From assembly GCA_028278555.1 (NCBI GenBank), contig JANQEA010000066.1, positions 57,566 through 121,565 on the forward strand: a DNA stretch of 64,000 bases, written 5' to 3'. Below the pieces are notes generated by a model that saw only the letters and a list, made by a program, of their open reading frames with translations, had not been told where the DNA came from and searched no databases. Shown here one piece after another: positions 8,518 to 17,777 of this stretch. Positions within the stretch are counted from its first letter, which is position 1, and every line of letters begins with the position of its first letter. The translations under genes were made by a program, and so were the position numbers. This stretch comes from Candidatus Bipolaricaulota bacterium. Lineage in GTDB: Bacteria > Bipolaricaulota > Bipolaricaulia > UBA7950 > UBA9294.

Positions 8518-11412
8518 ATGAACGAACGCCAACCGGATTGCGAGATCGATCAGCACCTCTACGCTCAGCTGTTCGAGCAGAGCGTCGACGGGATCCTCCT
8601 GATCCGAAACGGCGTCATCTATCGCGCCAACCCGTCGTTCTGCACGATGCACGGATATGAACCGAGCGAGCTGATCGGACGGAGCCCGATCGACTTGATC
8701 CATCCCGATGATCGAGCGACCGCTCGGGAGCGGATGGCCACGCTCGGCGCGGGGCAACCTGTCGTCGACGCGTTCACCTATCGTACCTTTCATCGCGACG
8801 GCCACACCCTGTGGGTCGAAGCGACAAGCCGACCACTCGCCGGAGACGAATCCTTCAGCTTCCTCGCGATCTGCCGAGACGTCTCCGCGCGTCAGCAAGC
8901 GGACCGCGAACTGCGCGAGAACGCCGGCAAGCTCCGCGGGATCATCGAGCACTCGGCCGACGCGATCATCCTCGTCGGCGCTGGGGGCGAGATCCTCGAA
9001 TGGAATCCGGGCGCCGAGCGATTGTTCCGAATCCCACGCGAAGATGCGCTCGATATGACGCTCCCTCAGATCGAGCACCAGCTCGCCTTCGGGAGCCCCG
9101 AAGGAACGAAGCTGCCACACGGGGCCGCCGACATCCTTGCGCGCTTCTTCGAACAAGGAGACGACGCCGAGCTGGACATCGAACGACAGATTGCGTTCAC
9201 GCGACCGGATGAGAATCGCCGAACGATCCGTGCCATCGCCCGACCGATTCCGATCGAAGGTGAACGTCTCTTGTGTATCTTCGCGCGAGATGTGACCGAA
9301 GAACGGGCACACGCAGCGACCCTTCGCGAAAGCGAGGCGCGATACCGAAGCCTGTTCGACAGCGTCCCGATCGGCCTTTACCGGACAACCCCGGATGGGA
9401 AGGTCGTCGACGCCAACCCGGCGCTTGTGGAGATGCTTGGATACCCGAACCGAAAGATGCTTCTCGAGACGCCCGTCGACGATGGGTACGCGGAGCGTGA
9501 GGCCCGCCACGCCTGGCAACAGCGGATCGAGCGAGACGGCGTGATCGACGGATCGGAGGCCGTCTGGCGAACCCACGACGGCCGAGATCTGTGGATCGAG
9601 GAGAGCGCCCGGGCGGTCCGCGACGAGGACGGACGGGTTGTCTGCTATGAGGGATCGGCCAAAGACATCTCCGACCGAAAGCGGATCGAGGCCGCCCTCG
9701 ACCGAGAGAAGGCGTACTTCGAGCGGCTGTTCGCTGCCTCGCCCGAAGCCGTCGTCCTCTGCGATGGCAACGGAAGGGTTGCTCGAGTCAACGGGGAATT
9801 CACGCGTCTGTTCGGCTACAGCGAGAAGGAGAGCGTGGGGAAAGACATCGACGCCCTCGTCACGCCGTCATCCGGGGAGCTTCGCGACGAGGCCAAGTCG
9901 ATCACCTCCAACGTAACCGGCGGCGAGCAGGTCGCTGTCGAGGCGATCCGGCAGCGAGCGGACGGTGCGTTCGTCGATGTCTCCGTCCTCGCGCAGCCGA
10001 TCTTCGTCGGGAGCGAACAGGTCGGCATCTACGCGATCTACCGCGACATCGGCCCGCGAAAGGCGGCCGAGGAAGCGCTCCGGCAGGAGAAGGCGCGGTT
10101 CGAGCAGCTCTACGAAGCGTCCCCTGAAGCGATCGTCCTCTGCACAAACGAGAGTGTCATTCTCCGCGCGAACGCGGAGTTCACACGGCTCTTCGGCTAC
10201 ACGAAGGACGAGGCGATCGGCGCCAACATCGATCGGCTCCTCGCGCCAACTAAGGACGGGTTGATCGAGGAGGCGCTCGCTCTGACGCACCGGATCGCCG
10301 ATGGGCAGACTGACTCGATCGAGACCGTCCGCCGAAGGAAGGACGGCAGCCACGTGCAGGTATCGATCCTCGGCACACCGATCCGAATGGGCGGTGAGCA
10401 GGTCGCCGTCTATGGGATCTATCGAGACATCACCGACCGGAAAGAGGCGGAGATGGCGCTTGCGGAGGCGCGGCAGCGGGTCGAACAGCTCCACGAGGCC
10501 GCCGGTCGACTCGAACGGGCAGAGAGCGAGGACGATGTCTACCGGATCGTCATGGAGGCGGCGGAACGGATCCTCGGCTTCTCCCACTGCGCGATCGACG
10601 TCGCACGGAACGGCCTCCTGATCACCCAGGCCGTCTCGTCCGAGACGCCGAAGGAGCGGATCCGGAGGACGCCGATCGCCAAGGCCGGAATCGCCGGAGA
10701 GGTCTATCACGAAGGGAAGACGTCGATCGATAACAACGTCCGGGCCAGCCGGCTGAGCGAACGAGCCTCGAAGCCAATCCAATCGTTGATCAGCGTGCCG
10801 ATCGGCAGCGTCGGCGTCTTCCAGGCCGCGTTGGACACGCCGGGCGCGTTCAGCGAAGACGACGCCCGCCACCTGGAGATCCTCCTCGGCCACACCGCCG
10901 AGGCCCTCGCGCGGTTGAATCTCCAGCAGGAGCTGATCGACCAAGCGATCCGCGATCCGCTGACCGGCCTGTTCAACCGGCGGTACTTCAACGAGGTCAT
11001 CGAGCAGGAGACCCTCCGCGCTACGCGCTACGACCACCCGCTCGGCCTGCTGATGATCGACGTCAACCGGTTCAAGGAGATCAACGACAGCCTCGGCCAT
11101 CAGACCGGAGACGATGTTCTCCGCGAGATCGCCCGGGTTCTGCAGGCATCCGTCCGGGAGACCGACTTCGTCGTCCGCTACGGCGGCGACGAGTTCCTCG
11201 TCGTCCTCACCGAGACCGGCGAGGAGGCCGACCAGGCGGCACAACGGATCCGAACGATGGTCCGGGAGAGCGTCGAGCTCCGGCAAATCACCGACTTCCC
11301 GGTCACGGTGTCGGTCGGCACCACGGCTTGGCAGCCGGACTCCGAGCTGACCGTCGAGCTGGCACTTGCTCGCGCCGACGCGCGGATGTACGAGGACAAG
11401 CGACGCGCGTGA
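8518..11412 (+). CDS. Five-PAS-GAF-GGDEF diguanylate cyclase
   Basis: A 964-residue soluble paralogue of the preceding gene. It has five PAS domains (about 10-125, 135-255, 275-385, 395-510 and 520-635), a GAF domain (about 655-800) and GGDEF (about 805-964) with the motif RYGGDEFLV and an I-site RETD. The last three PAS domains, GAF and GGDEF line up with the whole neighbour, and two more PAS domains sit at the N-terminus. The ATG at 8518 follows GGAG at 8508-8511; an in-frame TTG at 8500 is less likely. A CATACT box (8492-8497) lies upstream, so it may have its own promoter. Confidence 0.92.
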   Translation: MNERQPDCEIDQHLYAQLFEQSVDGILLIRNGVIYRANPSFCTMHGYEPSELIGRSPIDLIHPDDRATARERMATLGAGQPVVDAFTYRTFHRDGHTLWVEATSRPLAGDESFSFLAICRDVSARQQADRELRENAGKLRGIIEHSADAIILVGAGGEILEWNPGAERLFRIPREDALDMTLPQIEHQLAFGSPEGTKLPHGAADILARFFEQGDDAELDIERQIAFTRPDENRRTIRAIARPIPIEGERLLCIFARDVTEERAHAATLRESEARYRSLFDSVPIGLYRTTPDGKVVDANPALVEMLGYPNRKMLLETPVDDGYAEREARHAWQQRIERDGVIDGSEAVWRTHDGRDLWIEESARAVRDEDGRVVCYEGSAKDISDRKRIEAALDREKAYFERLFAASPEAVVLCDGNGRVARVNGEFTRLFGYSEKESVGKDIDALVTPSSGELRDEAKSITSNVTGGEQVAVEAIRQRADGAFVDVSVLAQPIFVGSEQVGIYAIYRDIGPRKAAEEALRQEKARFEQLYEASPEAIVLCTNESVILRANAEFTRLFGYTKDEAIGANIDRLLAPTKDGLIEEALALTHRIADGQTDSIETVRRRKDGSHVQVSILGTPIRMGGEQVAVYGIYRDITDRKEAEMALAEARQRVEQLHEAAGRLERAESEDDVYRIVMEAAERILGFSHCAIDVARNGLLITQAVSSETPKERIRRTPIAKAGIAGEVYHEGKTSIDNNVRASRLSERASKPIQSLISVPIGSVGVFQAALDTPGAFSEDDARHLEILLGHTAEALARLNLQQELIDQAIRDPLTGLFNRRYFNEVIEQETLRATRYDHPLGLLMIDVNRFKEINDSLGHQTGDDVLREIARVLQASVRETDFVVRYGGDEFLVVLTETGEEADQAAQRIRTMVRESVELRQITDFPVTVSVGTTAWQPDSELTVELALARADARMYEDKRRA

Positions 11413-11441
11413 AGCGCTGGGATCCGGATCGCGAGCCCGCC

Positions 11442-11879
11442 ATGTCCGAACACGAAAAGGTCTTCGCCTACGTCGTTCGCGCCGGCGATGGCGCGCCGGA
11501 GCTTCTCGTGTTGGAGAGCCTCGACGAGCCGGGCTTCGAGACACCGAAGGGCGGCGTCGAGGAGGGAGAATCCCTCGCCGAGGCCGTCCACCGCGAGCTG
11601 TTCGAAGAGGCCGGGATCGCCGGTGTCCGCATCGCCCGCGAACTCGGCGTTGCCGATTGGGAGAGAGAACGACAACACTTCTTCCTCGCCGAAGCACCGC
11701 CCAGCCTGCCCGACCGTTTCGGGCACACCGTCACCGGAGAGGGCGTCGATGCCGGATTCCACTACCGGTTCTCCTGGCTTCCGGTCGACGACCGCCTTCA
11801 CGACAGCCTCGTACAGGGCTGCGATCGGTTCGTCGACGAACTCCTCGCAGCAATGCGTCATCGCGAGACATCCGGTTGA
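11442..11879 (+). CDS. Nudix hydrolase
   Basis: A 145-residue protein with a perfect Nudix box: a Gly, five residues, Glu, seven residues, then RELFEEAGI (about residues 36-58). It would hydrolyse a nucleoside diphosphate linked to another moiety with Mg2+; the subfamily (Ap4A-like, dNTP or ADP-sugar) cannot be assigned. A GTG at 11409 overlaps the stop of the cyclase gene (GTGA) and would add 11 residues. Neither start has a strong Shine-Dalgarno sequence, so the exact N-terminus is uncertain. It is probably cotranscribed with the cyclase gene. Confidence 0.85.
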   Translation: MSEHEKVFAYVVRAGDGAPELLVLESLDEPGFETPKGGVEEGESLAEAVHRELFEEAGIAGVRIARELGVADWERERQHFFLAEAPPSLPDRFGHTVTGEGVDAGFHYRFSWLPVDDRLHDSLVQGCDRFVDELLAAMRHRETSG

Positions 11880-11904
11880 GCAACTTCGATCGTGCGAGTA
11901 GAGT
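11876..11904 (+). promoter_or_regulatory. Promoter of the orphan OppB-like permease
   Basis: TTGAGC (11876-11881), 17-nt spacer, TAGAGT (11899-11904), overlapping the Nudix stop codon and 64 nt upstream of the permease start. Confidence 0.5.
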
Positions 11905-11968
11905 CTTTGGAGCCCCCTAGATTCCAAGGGAACTCTGCCGATCGACGGAAGGGGCGGGAGGACAGCCG

Positions 11969-12976
11969 ATGCTCTCGTACGTCGTGAAGCGGTTCGCCAG
12001 CGTGATCCCCGTCTTCGCAGCCGTCTCATTCGTCTCTTTCGGGCTGATCTCGCTCTTCCCCGGCGACTTCTATTCGCCGTCGATGATCGGCGCGGCGCTG
12101 TCCGGCCTCGACCCGCACGAAGTCCACGAGGCTCTCCGCGTCATGTCCGGGATCGACAAGCCCTTCATCGTGCAGTGGTGGATCTGGATCAGCGGCGTCG
12201 TCACGAAGGGCGATTTCGGGTTCTCCTTCCGAACGAACGGGTCGGTCGCCCGCTATATCTTCCATCCCGACAGCGGGCTCTACTGGACGCTTCTGATCGT
12301 CGGCACGTCGATGCTTCTCGCATGGCTGTTCGCGATCCCCCTCGGGATCCTCACCGCCATCCGACACAACCGCTGGGCCGATTGGCTGGTCACCAGCTTC
12401 ACCTACATGGGGATCTCGATCCCCGGCTACGTCCTCGGCTGGATCTTCCTCTGGTTCATCTTCCGATTCGTCGATCCGATGGTCTGGAAGTCGTGGCTCT
12501 GGGGACTCTGCAACTACGCGTACCGCGATCAGCCGCTCACCTGGGCGAAGGCGCTCAATCACACCTACCATCTTCTGCCGGCATGGCTGATCGTCGGCGC
12601 ACCGATGTTCGCCGCCGTCACCCGCCACCTGAAGATGAGCTTCCTCGACACCCTGAAAGCACAGTACCTGACGACCGCTCGATCGAAGGGCCTGACCGAA
12701 TGGCGGATCCTGTTCAAGCACGCGCTCCGGAACGCGCTCAATCCGCTGGTCAGCATGCTCGGCCTGATGCTCCCGACGCTCCTCGCCGGATCGATCATCG
12801 CGACGACCGTGCTCGGACTGCCGACGTTCGGCCGTGTCTTCCTCGACGCGATCGAGACCCAGGACCAGCACGTCCTCACCGCCGCGCTTCTCTTCTACGG
12901 CGCGTTCCTGATCGTTGGGAACCTGATCGCCGATCTGCTGCTCGCACTCCTCGACCCGCGGATCCGCTATAGCTAG
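11969..12976 (+). CDS. Orphan ABC transporter permease, DppB/OppB family
   Basis: A 335-residue inner-membrane permease. It starts MLSYVVKRFASVIPVF, the classic OppB N-terminus, has about six TM segments and a large second-loop domain, and carries the EAA-type region ...LTTARSKGLTEWRILFKHALRNAL near residues 230-255 and a C-terminal LLDPRIRYS. The start has a GGGAGG Shine-Dalgarno sequence 7 nt upstream. Oligopeptide-type importers need an OppC-type permease, a binding protein and ATPases, and none is adjacent, so partners must lie elsewhere. The gene runs convergently into the next one and shares a CTAG stop with it. Confidence 0.88.
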   Translation: MLSYVVKRFASVIPVFAAVSFVSFGLISLFPGDFYSPSMIGAALSGLDPHEVHEALRVMSGIDKPFIVQWWIWISGVVTKGDFGFSFRTNGSVARYIFHPDSGLYWTLLIVGTSMLLAWLFAIPLGILTAIRHNRWADWLVTSFTYMGISIPGYVLGWIFLWFIFRFVDPMVWKSWLWGLCNYAYRDQPLTWAKALNHTYHLLPAWLIVGAPMFAAVTRHLKMSFLDTLKAQYLTTARSKGLTEWRILFKHALRNALNPLVSMLGLMLPTLLAGSIIATTVLGLPTFGRVFLDAIETQDQHVLTAALLFYGAFLIVGNLIADLLLALLDPRIRYS

Positions 12977-13869
12977 TCCGGGACCCGCGTTCGCCGCACC
13001 TGCGCCGCGATCATCCCGACGAGCATCAGCCCGCACCCGGCGAGCATCCGTGCCGTCATCGTCTCACTCAGGAGGAGCCATCCGCCGAGCACCGCGAACG
13101 CCCCCTCCATGCTGAGGATGATCCCGGTCCGCGACGGATCGACGCGCCGCTGCCCGACGACCTGCAGGGTGTAGGCGACACCGGTCGACAGGAGCCCGGC
13201 GTAGAGGATCGGAACGAGCGCACGGAGAAGCGCGGGCAAGGCAATCGTCTCCGTGATCAGCGCGACGATCAGGCTGAGCGTTCCACAGACGGCGAACTGG
13301 ACCACGGCGACACGGAGCGGCCGGACCCGCCCGGCGAGCCAGCCGATCACGTGAACGTGCACCGCCCACCCGAACGCACTGGCGAGGACCAGGCCGTCGC
13401 CAAGACCGATGGTCGCACCCCCGGTGACGGTCAGCAGGTAGAGCCCGCCGATCGCGAAACCGGCGCCGATCCAGACCGGCAGACCGGTCCGCTGCTTCCT
13501 GAGTAGCCCGAGAAGCGGGACGATCACGACGTAGAGCCCGGTGATGAACCCCGCCTTCCCTGCGGTGGTGTAGACGATCCCGACCTGCTGCAGCGACGCG
13601 GCGACGAACAGAAGCAGCCCGGCCACCGCCATCCCGCACGCGATCTTCCTCGACGAACTCCGATCCGGCGCGCCGGTCCGATCCGCCCTCCTTCCGAATC
13701 CGAGGAACGGTAGGAGGACGGCGCTGCCGAGGAGGAACCGGACGCCGTTGAACGTAAACGGACCGACGTGCTCCATCCCCGCCCGCTGCGCGACGAACGC
13801 GAACCCCCAGATCGCCGACGCAAGAAGAAGCTGCAGGATGGAGATGCGACGCTGGGTCCGCTCGTTCAT
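12973..13869 (-). CDS. DMT superfamily transporter (EamA family)
   Basis: A 298-residue membrane protein with about ten TM helices arranged as two EamA repeats, the fold of drug/metabolite exporters such as RhaT- and YdcZ-like carriers. The start at 13869 (MNERTQRRISILQLL) leads directly into TM1 and lies 10 nt after a TAGAAT box (13885-13880 on the minus strand), suggesting a very short or absent leader. The substrate is unknown; amino acid or metabolite efflux is usual for the family. It is convergent with the OppB-like permease, and a divided CTAG serves as both stop codons. Confidence 0.88.
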   Translation of the reverse strand: MNERTQRRISILQLLLASAIWGFAFVAQRAGMEHVGPFTFNGVRFLLGSAVLLPFLGFGRRADRTGAPDRSSSRKIACGMAVAGLLLFVAASLQQVGIVYTTAGKAGFITGLYVVIVPLLGLLRKQRTGLPVWIGAGFAIGGLYLLTVTGGATIGLGDGLVLASAFGWAVHVHVIGWLAGRVRPLRVAVVQFAVCGTLSLIVALITETIALPALLRALVPILYAGLLSTGVAYTLQVVGQRRVDPSRTGIILSMEGAFAVLGGWLLLSETMTARMLAGCGLMLVGMIAAQVRRTRVPD

Positions 13870-13914
13870 GACGGCCCGGATTCTATCACGTGCCCCGGTG
13901 ATGGAACGCACCCG

Positions 13915-14532
13915 CTACATCGCGTTCGGTCGGCGGACCATGAACCAGAGCGGGCAGCCGGCGGCCAGCTCGCGCTCTTCGTGGACGACCTCGAACCCGT
14001 ACCTCTGATAGAACGTCACCGCCCGCTCGGTCTCGGTCTCGAGGTAGCAGGGAACCCCGCCGGCATCCGATTCGACCAGGATCGGCCCGAGGAGCCGCCC
14101 GCCGATTCCCCGCCCCTGCACGTCGGGGCAGACGCCAAGCGCCCACAAGTACCAATGCGGCTCCGGCATCAGCCGAGTGTGGATCTTGTCGATCGCCTTG
14201 ATCGTATCGAGGAATCGCTTCCGCGACGGCGGGCTGAGGACCATCACCGACCGAGCGAGGCTGAACCCGGTTCGGATCATCCGCCAGAGCGTCGCCCGCG
14301 CCATCCCCGGTCGCGCCCAGCAGGCGACCCCTTCAAGGTCCGGTGTCGTGAAGTTCTGCCCGTACCGCTGACAGTAGGCGAGGACCCCCTTCCAGAGGAC
14401 CGGCATCGCCCGCTCGTACTCGGACCGATCCGGGAGGATCACCGACCAGAGCGGGTCCGCGTCGAAGGCTTGTGCCAGCGTCTCGACCGCCCGTGGCCAG
14501 TCCGCTCGTTCCAATCGAACGATGTCGCTCAT
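13915..14532 (-). CDS. GNAT family N-acetyltransferase
   Basis: A 205-residue protein whose C-terminal half has the GNAT acetyl-CoA site: LWALGVCPDVQGRGIGGRLL (the Q/R-x-x-G-x-G/A pyrophosphate loop) and a C-terminal AVTFYQRYGFEV strand-helix. The N-terminal 80 residues are variable, as expected for the acceptor side. It would acetylate an amine, but the substrate cannot be inferred. The start at 14532 lies 6 nt after a TACAAT -10 box, so its mRNA is probably leaderless. Confidence 0.87.
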   Translation of the reverse strand: MSDIVRLERADWPRAVETLAQAFDADPLWSVILPDRSEYERAMPVLWKGVLAYCQRYGQNFTTPDLEGVACWARPGMARATLWRMIRTGFSLARSVMVLSPPSRKRFLDTIKAIDKIHTRLMPEPHWYLWALGVCPDVQGRGIGGRLLGPILVESDAGGVPCYLETETERAVTFYQRYGFEVVHEERELAAGCPLWFMVRRPNAM

Positions 14533-14617
14533 GCCTCGATTGTACGCACCTGCAGCGCCATAGGAAATCGTGTTCGCCCCTACGGCTGAGCAGGTCGCGG
14601 TTGCGATCACGACACTA

Positions 14618-14623
14618 TATAAT
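14618..14623 (+). promoter_or_regulatory. Perfect -10 box before the Na/Pi cotransporter gene
   Basis: A consensus TATAAT lies 31 nt upstream of the start at 14655. The -35 position (about 14595-14600) does not match TTGACA well, so the promoter may rely on the -10 box or on an activator. Confidence 0.55.
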
Positions 14624-14654
14624 CTCCCGGTCGTACCAACCTTGGGTGGTGAGT

Positions 14655-16259
14655 ATGGATACTGCGCGGATTCTCTTTAGCACAGCCGGTGGGCTCGCTC
14701 TGTTCCTCTACGGACTTCGCGTTCTCAGCGACGCCCTCAAACGAGCAATCGGCGATCGGATGCGCTCCCTCCTCGAACGGCTGACCGGCAGGGCCTGGCG
14801 CGGCGCGATCGTCGGGGCGCTGACGTGCGGAACCCTCCAGTCGAGCAGCATGACGATGGTCCTGCTGATCGGGCTGATCAACGCCGGTGCACTAACCCTC
14901 GCTCAAGGAATCGGCGTCATGCTCGGCGCTGAGATCGGCACGACCCTGACCGCGCAGATCATCGCGTTCAAGATCGGCCACTACTATCTGCCGATCATCG
15001 CGTTCGGTTTCCTCCTCGCCGAGCTCTTCCGTGGCAAGCGGGCCGGCGACGTCGGGCGGATCATCCTCGGCTTCGGACTCCTCTTCCTCGGGATGAGCGT
15101 CGTCTCCGGCGGGCTGAAGGGACTCGCGCAAACCGAAGGGGTACTCAACCTTCTCAAGGCATGCGCCGACCGCCCGCTTCTCGGCGTCCTCGTCGGCGCC
15201 GGCGTCACTGCCGTCATCCAGAGCTCGTCGGCGATGACGGCCCTCGTCATCGGAATGGGCGCCGCCGGCCTCCTCTCGCTCCCGGCCGCGATCGCTCTGA
15301 TCCTCGGCGCGAACATCGGGACGACGATCACCGCGATGATCGCGTCGATCGGATCGTCACTCTCCTCGCGTCGCCTTGCCGTGACCCAGCTTCTGGTCAA
15401 CGTCCTCGGCGTCGGTGCGTTCATCCCGCTCGTCGGGTGGTACGCGCAGCTCGTCGCGATGACCTCAACATCGTTGACGCGGCAGATCGCCAACGCGCAC
15501 ACCTTCTTCAACGTCCTCGTCACCCTCACCCTCATCCCGTGCGTCGGCGGTCTCGTCTGGATCGTCACGCGGATCGTCCCCGGGAAGGAGCAGGCCGAGC
15601 GCGCCCAACCGGAGTACCTCGGCGAGCAATTCCTCCGCTTGCCCTCGGTTGCCCTCCAGCAGGCGCGGCGCGAGCTGATGCGGATGGGCCGGATGACCGT
15701 CGACATGCTCGCGACCGCACGCAGCCTCCTTCTCGGACAGGGCCCACTTGACACAGCCACCGTCTTCGAGGCCGAGGACGCGATCGACACGTTGCAGGAC
15801 GCCGTCGATGACTACCTCGACCAGATCGACGGAAGCTCGCTCTCGACCGACGACGAGCGGCGTCTTCATGTCTTCCGCCACGTCGTCGGCGACATCGAGC
15901 GGATTGGCGACCATGCCGTCAACATCGCCCAGCGGGCCCGTCGCACCCACCGTGACGACCGTCCGTTCTCGGTGCAGGCCGTCGACGAGCTGAGCCACAT
16001 GTTCGATCGAGCGACCGAGCTCTATCGCCTCTCCCTTCGCGCGCTCCAGGGAGAGGATCGGGATGCCGCGCACGAGGCACTCGACGTCGAGCGGGACGTC
16101 GATCGGCTCGAGATCGAGTACAAAGCGAACCACGTCCGCCGCCTCGAAGAAGGGACCTGCGATCCCGAAGCCGGGATCCTCTTCGCCGAGATCCTCCACA
16201 ACCTCGAGCGGATTGGCGACCACGCCGTCAACATCGCCGGGGATGTGTTGCTGATCTAG
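14655..16259 (+). CDS. Na+/phosphate cotransporter with C-terminal PhoU-like domain
   Basis: A 534-residue protein. Residues 1-310 hold two Na/Pi-cotransporter repeats with the diagnostic QSSSMTMVLLIGL and QSSSAMTALVIGM motifs and several TM helices. Residues about 345-534 are a soluble two-part PhoU-like helical domain with repeated ERIGDHAVNIA motifs. It would take up phosphate using a sodium gradient, or export it, with the PhoU part regulating activity. The start MDTARILFSTAGG follows GGTGGTGAG and a perfect TATAAT. No pst genes are nearby. Confidence 0.93.
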   Translation: MDTARILFSTAGGLALFLYGLRVLSDALKRAIGDRMRSLLERLTGRAWRGAIVGALTCGTLQSSSMTMVLLIGLINAGALTLAQGIGVMLGAEIGTTLTAQIIAFKIGHYYLPIIAFGFLLAELFRGKRAGDVGRIILGFGLLFLGMSVVSGGLKGLAQTEGVLNLLKACADRPLLGVLVGAGVTAVIQSSSAMTALVIGMGAAGLLSLPAAIALILGANIGTTITAMIASIGSSLSSRRLAVTQLLVNVLGVGAFIPLVGWYAQLVAMTSTSLTRQIANAHTFFNVLVTLTLIPCVGGLVWIVTRIVPGKEQAERAQPEYLGEQFLRLPSVALQQARRELMRMGRMTVDMLATARSLLLGQGPLDTATVFEAEDAIDTLQDAVDDYLDQIDGSSLSTDDERRLHVFRHVVGDIERIGDHAVNIAQRARRTHRDDRPFSVQAVDELSHMFDRATELYRLSLRALQGEDRDAAHEALDVERDVDRLEIEYKANHVRRLEEGTCDPEAGILFAEILHNLERIGDHAVNIAGDVLLI

Positions 16260-16341
16260 ACAGAACTCGACCTGCGCCTGTTCGGCCTCCTATGCTCCTC
16301 GGCCGTATACTGACGCCCTTGTCGATTCCACGGAGGGAGAT

Positions 16342-16575
16342 ATGAGATTCCGACTGACGATCATCCTGCTGCTTGTCGTGCTGTTCATCGTCCTGATTGC
16401 GCAAAACACCGGGGACGCATCGATCACGTTCCTGTTCTGGACCGCGACCGCGTCGCGGATCGTCCTTCTGGCAATCACCTTCCTCGTCGGCATCGTGGTT
16501 GGCTTCCTTCTCGGCCGCCCGTGGCGGAGGGGAAGAAAGGCAGAGCCCCAGCGCACGCCGCCAGCTGAGGAATAG
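16342..16575 (+). CDS. LapA-family (DUF1049) small membrane protein
   Basis: A 77-residue protein with two TM helices (about 5-22 and 36-58) joined by the QNTGDASITFLFW linker, and a short basic tail after GRPWRRG. This is the layout of the LapA/YciS family, which in E. coli takes part in regulation of lipopolysaccharide assembly; here only family membership is claimed. It has a strong Shine-Dalgarno sequence (GGAGGGAGA) and a TATACT box at 16306-16311. Confidence 0.83.
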   Translation: MRFRLTIILLLVVLFIVLIAQNTGDASITFLFWTATASRIVLLAITFLVGIVVGFLLGRPWRRGRKAEPQRTPPAEE

Positions 16576-16698
16576 GACAAGGCGAAGCGATCGCACTCGC
16601 CGCCCATCGGATCACCCACGACGGCACACCCTCGCTGATCCGCATCGAATCGGCTAAGATCCGCGCGCTCCGAGGAGGTCTGACGAGGGGGTTCGCCA

Positions 16699-17601
16699 AT
16701 GAGGCTCAACACGCTGGTCTTCCTGCTGCTCGGCGGAATCTGGGGATCGACGTGGATGTTCATCAAGATCGGCCTCGCCGACGTTCCGCCGTTCACGTTC
16801 GTCGCCGTCCGGTTCATGATCGCCGCCGCCGCGCTCCTCGGGATCATTGCACTCCGTCGGATTCCCCTCCCGAGAAGATGGCGCGACTGGCGGGTCATCC
16901 TGTTTACCGGAGGCCTCGCAATCAGCGGCTGCTACGGCCTCGTCTATTGGGCCGAGCTGTACATCCCGTCCGGACTGGCAAGCGTCCTCAGCACGACGAT
17001 CCCTCTGTTCGGGCTCCTCTTCGGCCACGTCCTGTTGGCCGACGACCGGATCACAGCCCGGAAGCTCGTCGGTGTCCTCCTCGGCCTCGGCGGCGTCACC
17101 TTGATCTTCTCCGGGCAGCTCTCGGCCTCCGGCGCGATGGCCGCGTGGGGAACCCTCGCGATGCTCGGCGCCGCCATCTCCGCCGCGCTGGCGAACGTCA
17201 TCATCAAGCGAACCATCACGCATGTGAGTCCCGTCGTCTTGAGCGGAGGGCAGATGCTCTTCGGGATGATCCCCCTGACCATCATCAGCACCTTAGCAGA
17301 AGGGAATCCCTTCGCCATCGCCTGGACGGCGAAAGCGATCTGGGCGCTCCTCTACCTCGCGATCGTCGGGACGGTGATCGCGTTCGTCCTCTTCTACTGG
17401 CTCGTCCAGCGAATTCCGGTCAGCCGCGCGCAACTGATCCCGTTCCTCTCAACGATCCTCGCCGTCCTCCTCGGTGCGATCGTCCTCGGCGAGCGCCTCA
17501 ACTGGCAGACCGGCCTTGGGTCGGTCGTGGTCCTCACTGGGCTGGCTGTGGCGCTGTTGACGCGGAGACGCCGGCGCAGTACGAGGATCCACGTCGTGTA
17601 G
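16699..17601 (+). CDS. DMT superfamily transporter (EamA family)
   Basis: A 300-residue, ten-TM protein with two EamA repeats. The N-terminus NTLVFLLLGGIWGSTWMFIK and the segment AISAALANVIIKR are typical of the family. It is a distant paralogue of the minus-strand gene at 12973-13869. The start follows a GAGGGGG Shine-Dalgarno-like stretch. Its substrate is unknown. It is followed by a 176-nt spacer where base composition changes to the AT-richer island. Confidence 0.9.
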   Translation: MRLNTLVFLLLGGIWGSTWMFIKIGLADVPPFTFVAVRFMIAAAALLGIIALRRIPLPRRWRDWRVILFTGGLAISGCYGLVYWAELYIPSGLASVLSTTIPLFGLLFGHVLLADDRITARKLVGVLLGLGGVTLIFSGQLSASGAMAAWGTLAMLGAAISAALANVIIKRTITHVSPVVLSGGQMLFGMIPLTIISTLAEGNPFAIAWTAKAIWALLYLAIVGTVIAFVLFYWLVQRIPVSRAQLIPFLSTILAVLLGAIVLGERLNWQTGLGSVVVLTGLAVALLTRRRRRSTRIHVV

Positions 17602-17733
17602 GAGTGGGGAAGCAAGCCTGAGTCACCGAATGCAGCCTCATCGGAAGCGGCATCGGCTCGCAACCCGGATCGCAGGCAATACAGGTGCAAGGCAGCCAAT
17701 GGAACTCTTGTCGAGTCTGATGGCATGTCAGGA

Positions 17734-17761
17734 TTGAATCTCGTAGTTCTGTCTGTATAGT
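17734..17761 (+). promoter_or_regulatory. Promoter of the sensor-kinase island
   Basis: TTGAAT (17734-17739), 16-nt spacer, TATAGT (17756-17761), followed by GGAGGA (17765-17770) 7 nt before the ATG at 17778. The leader is very short. Confidence 0.65.
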
Positions 17762-17777
17762 ATTGGAGGATCTCGAG

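Noticed and set aside
6631..9576. 981-codon minus-strand open frame opposite the two GGDEF genes
   Set aside because: It runs across both cyclase genes and their promoter, is low complexity and matches no family; it arises from high GC and PAS repeats on the other strand.
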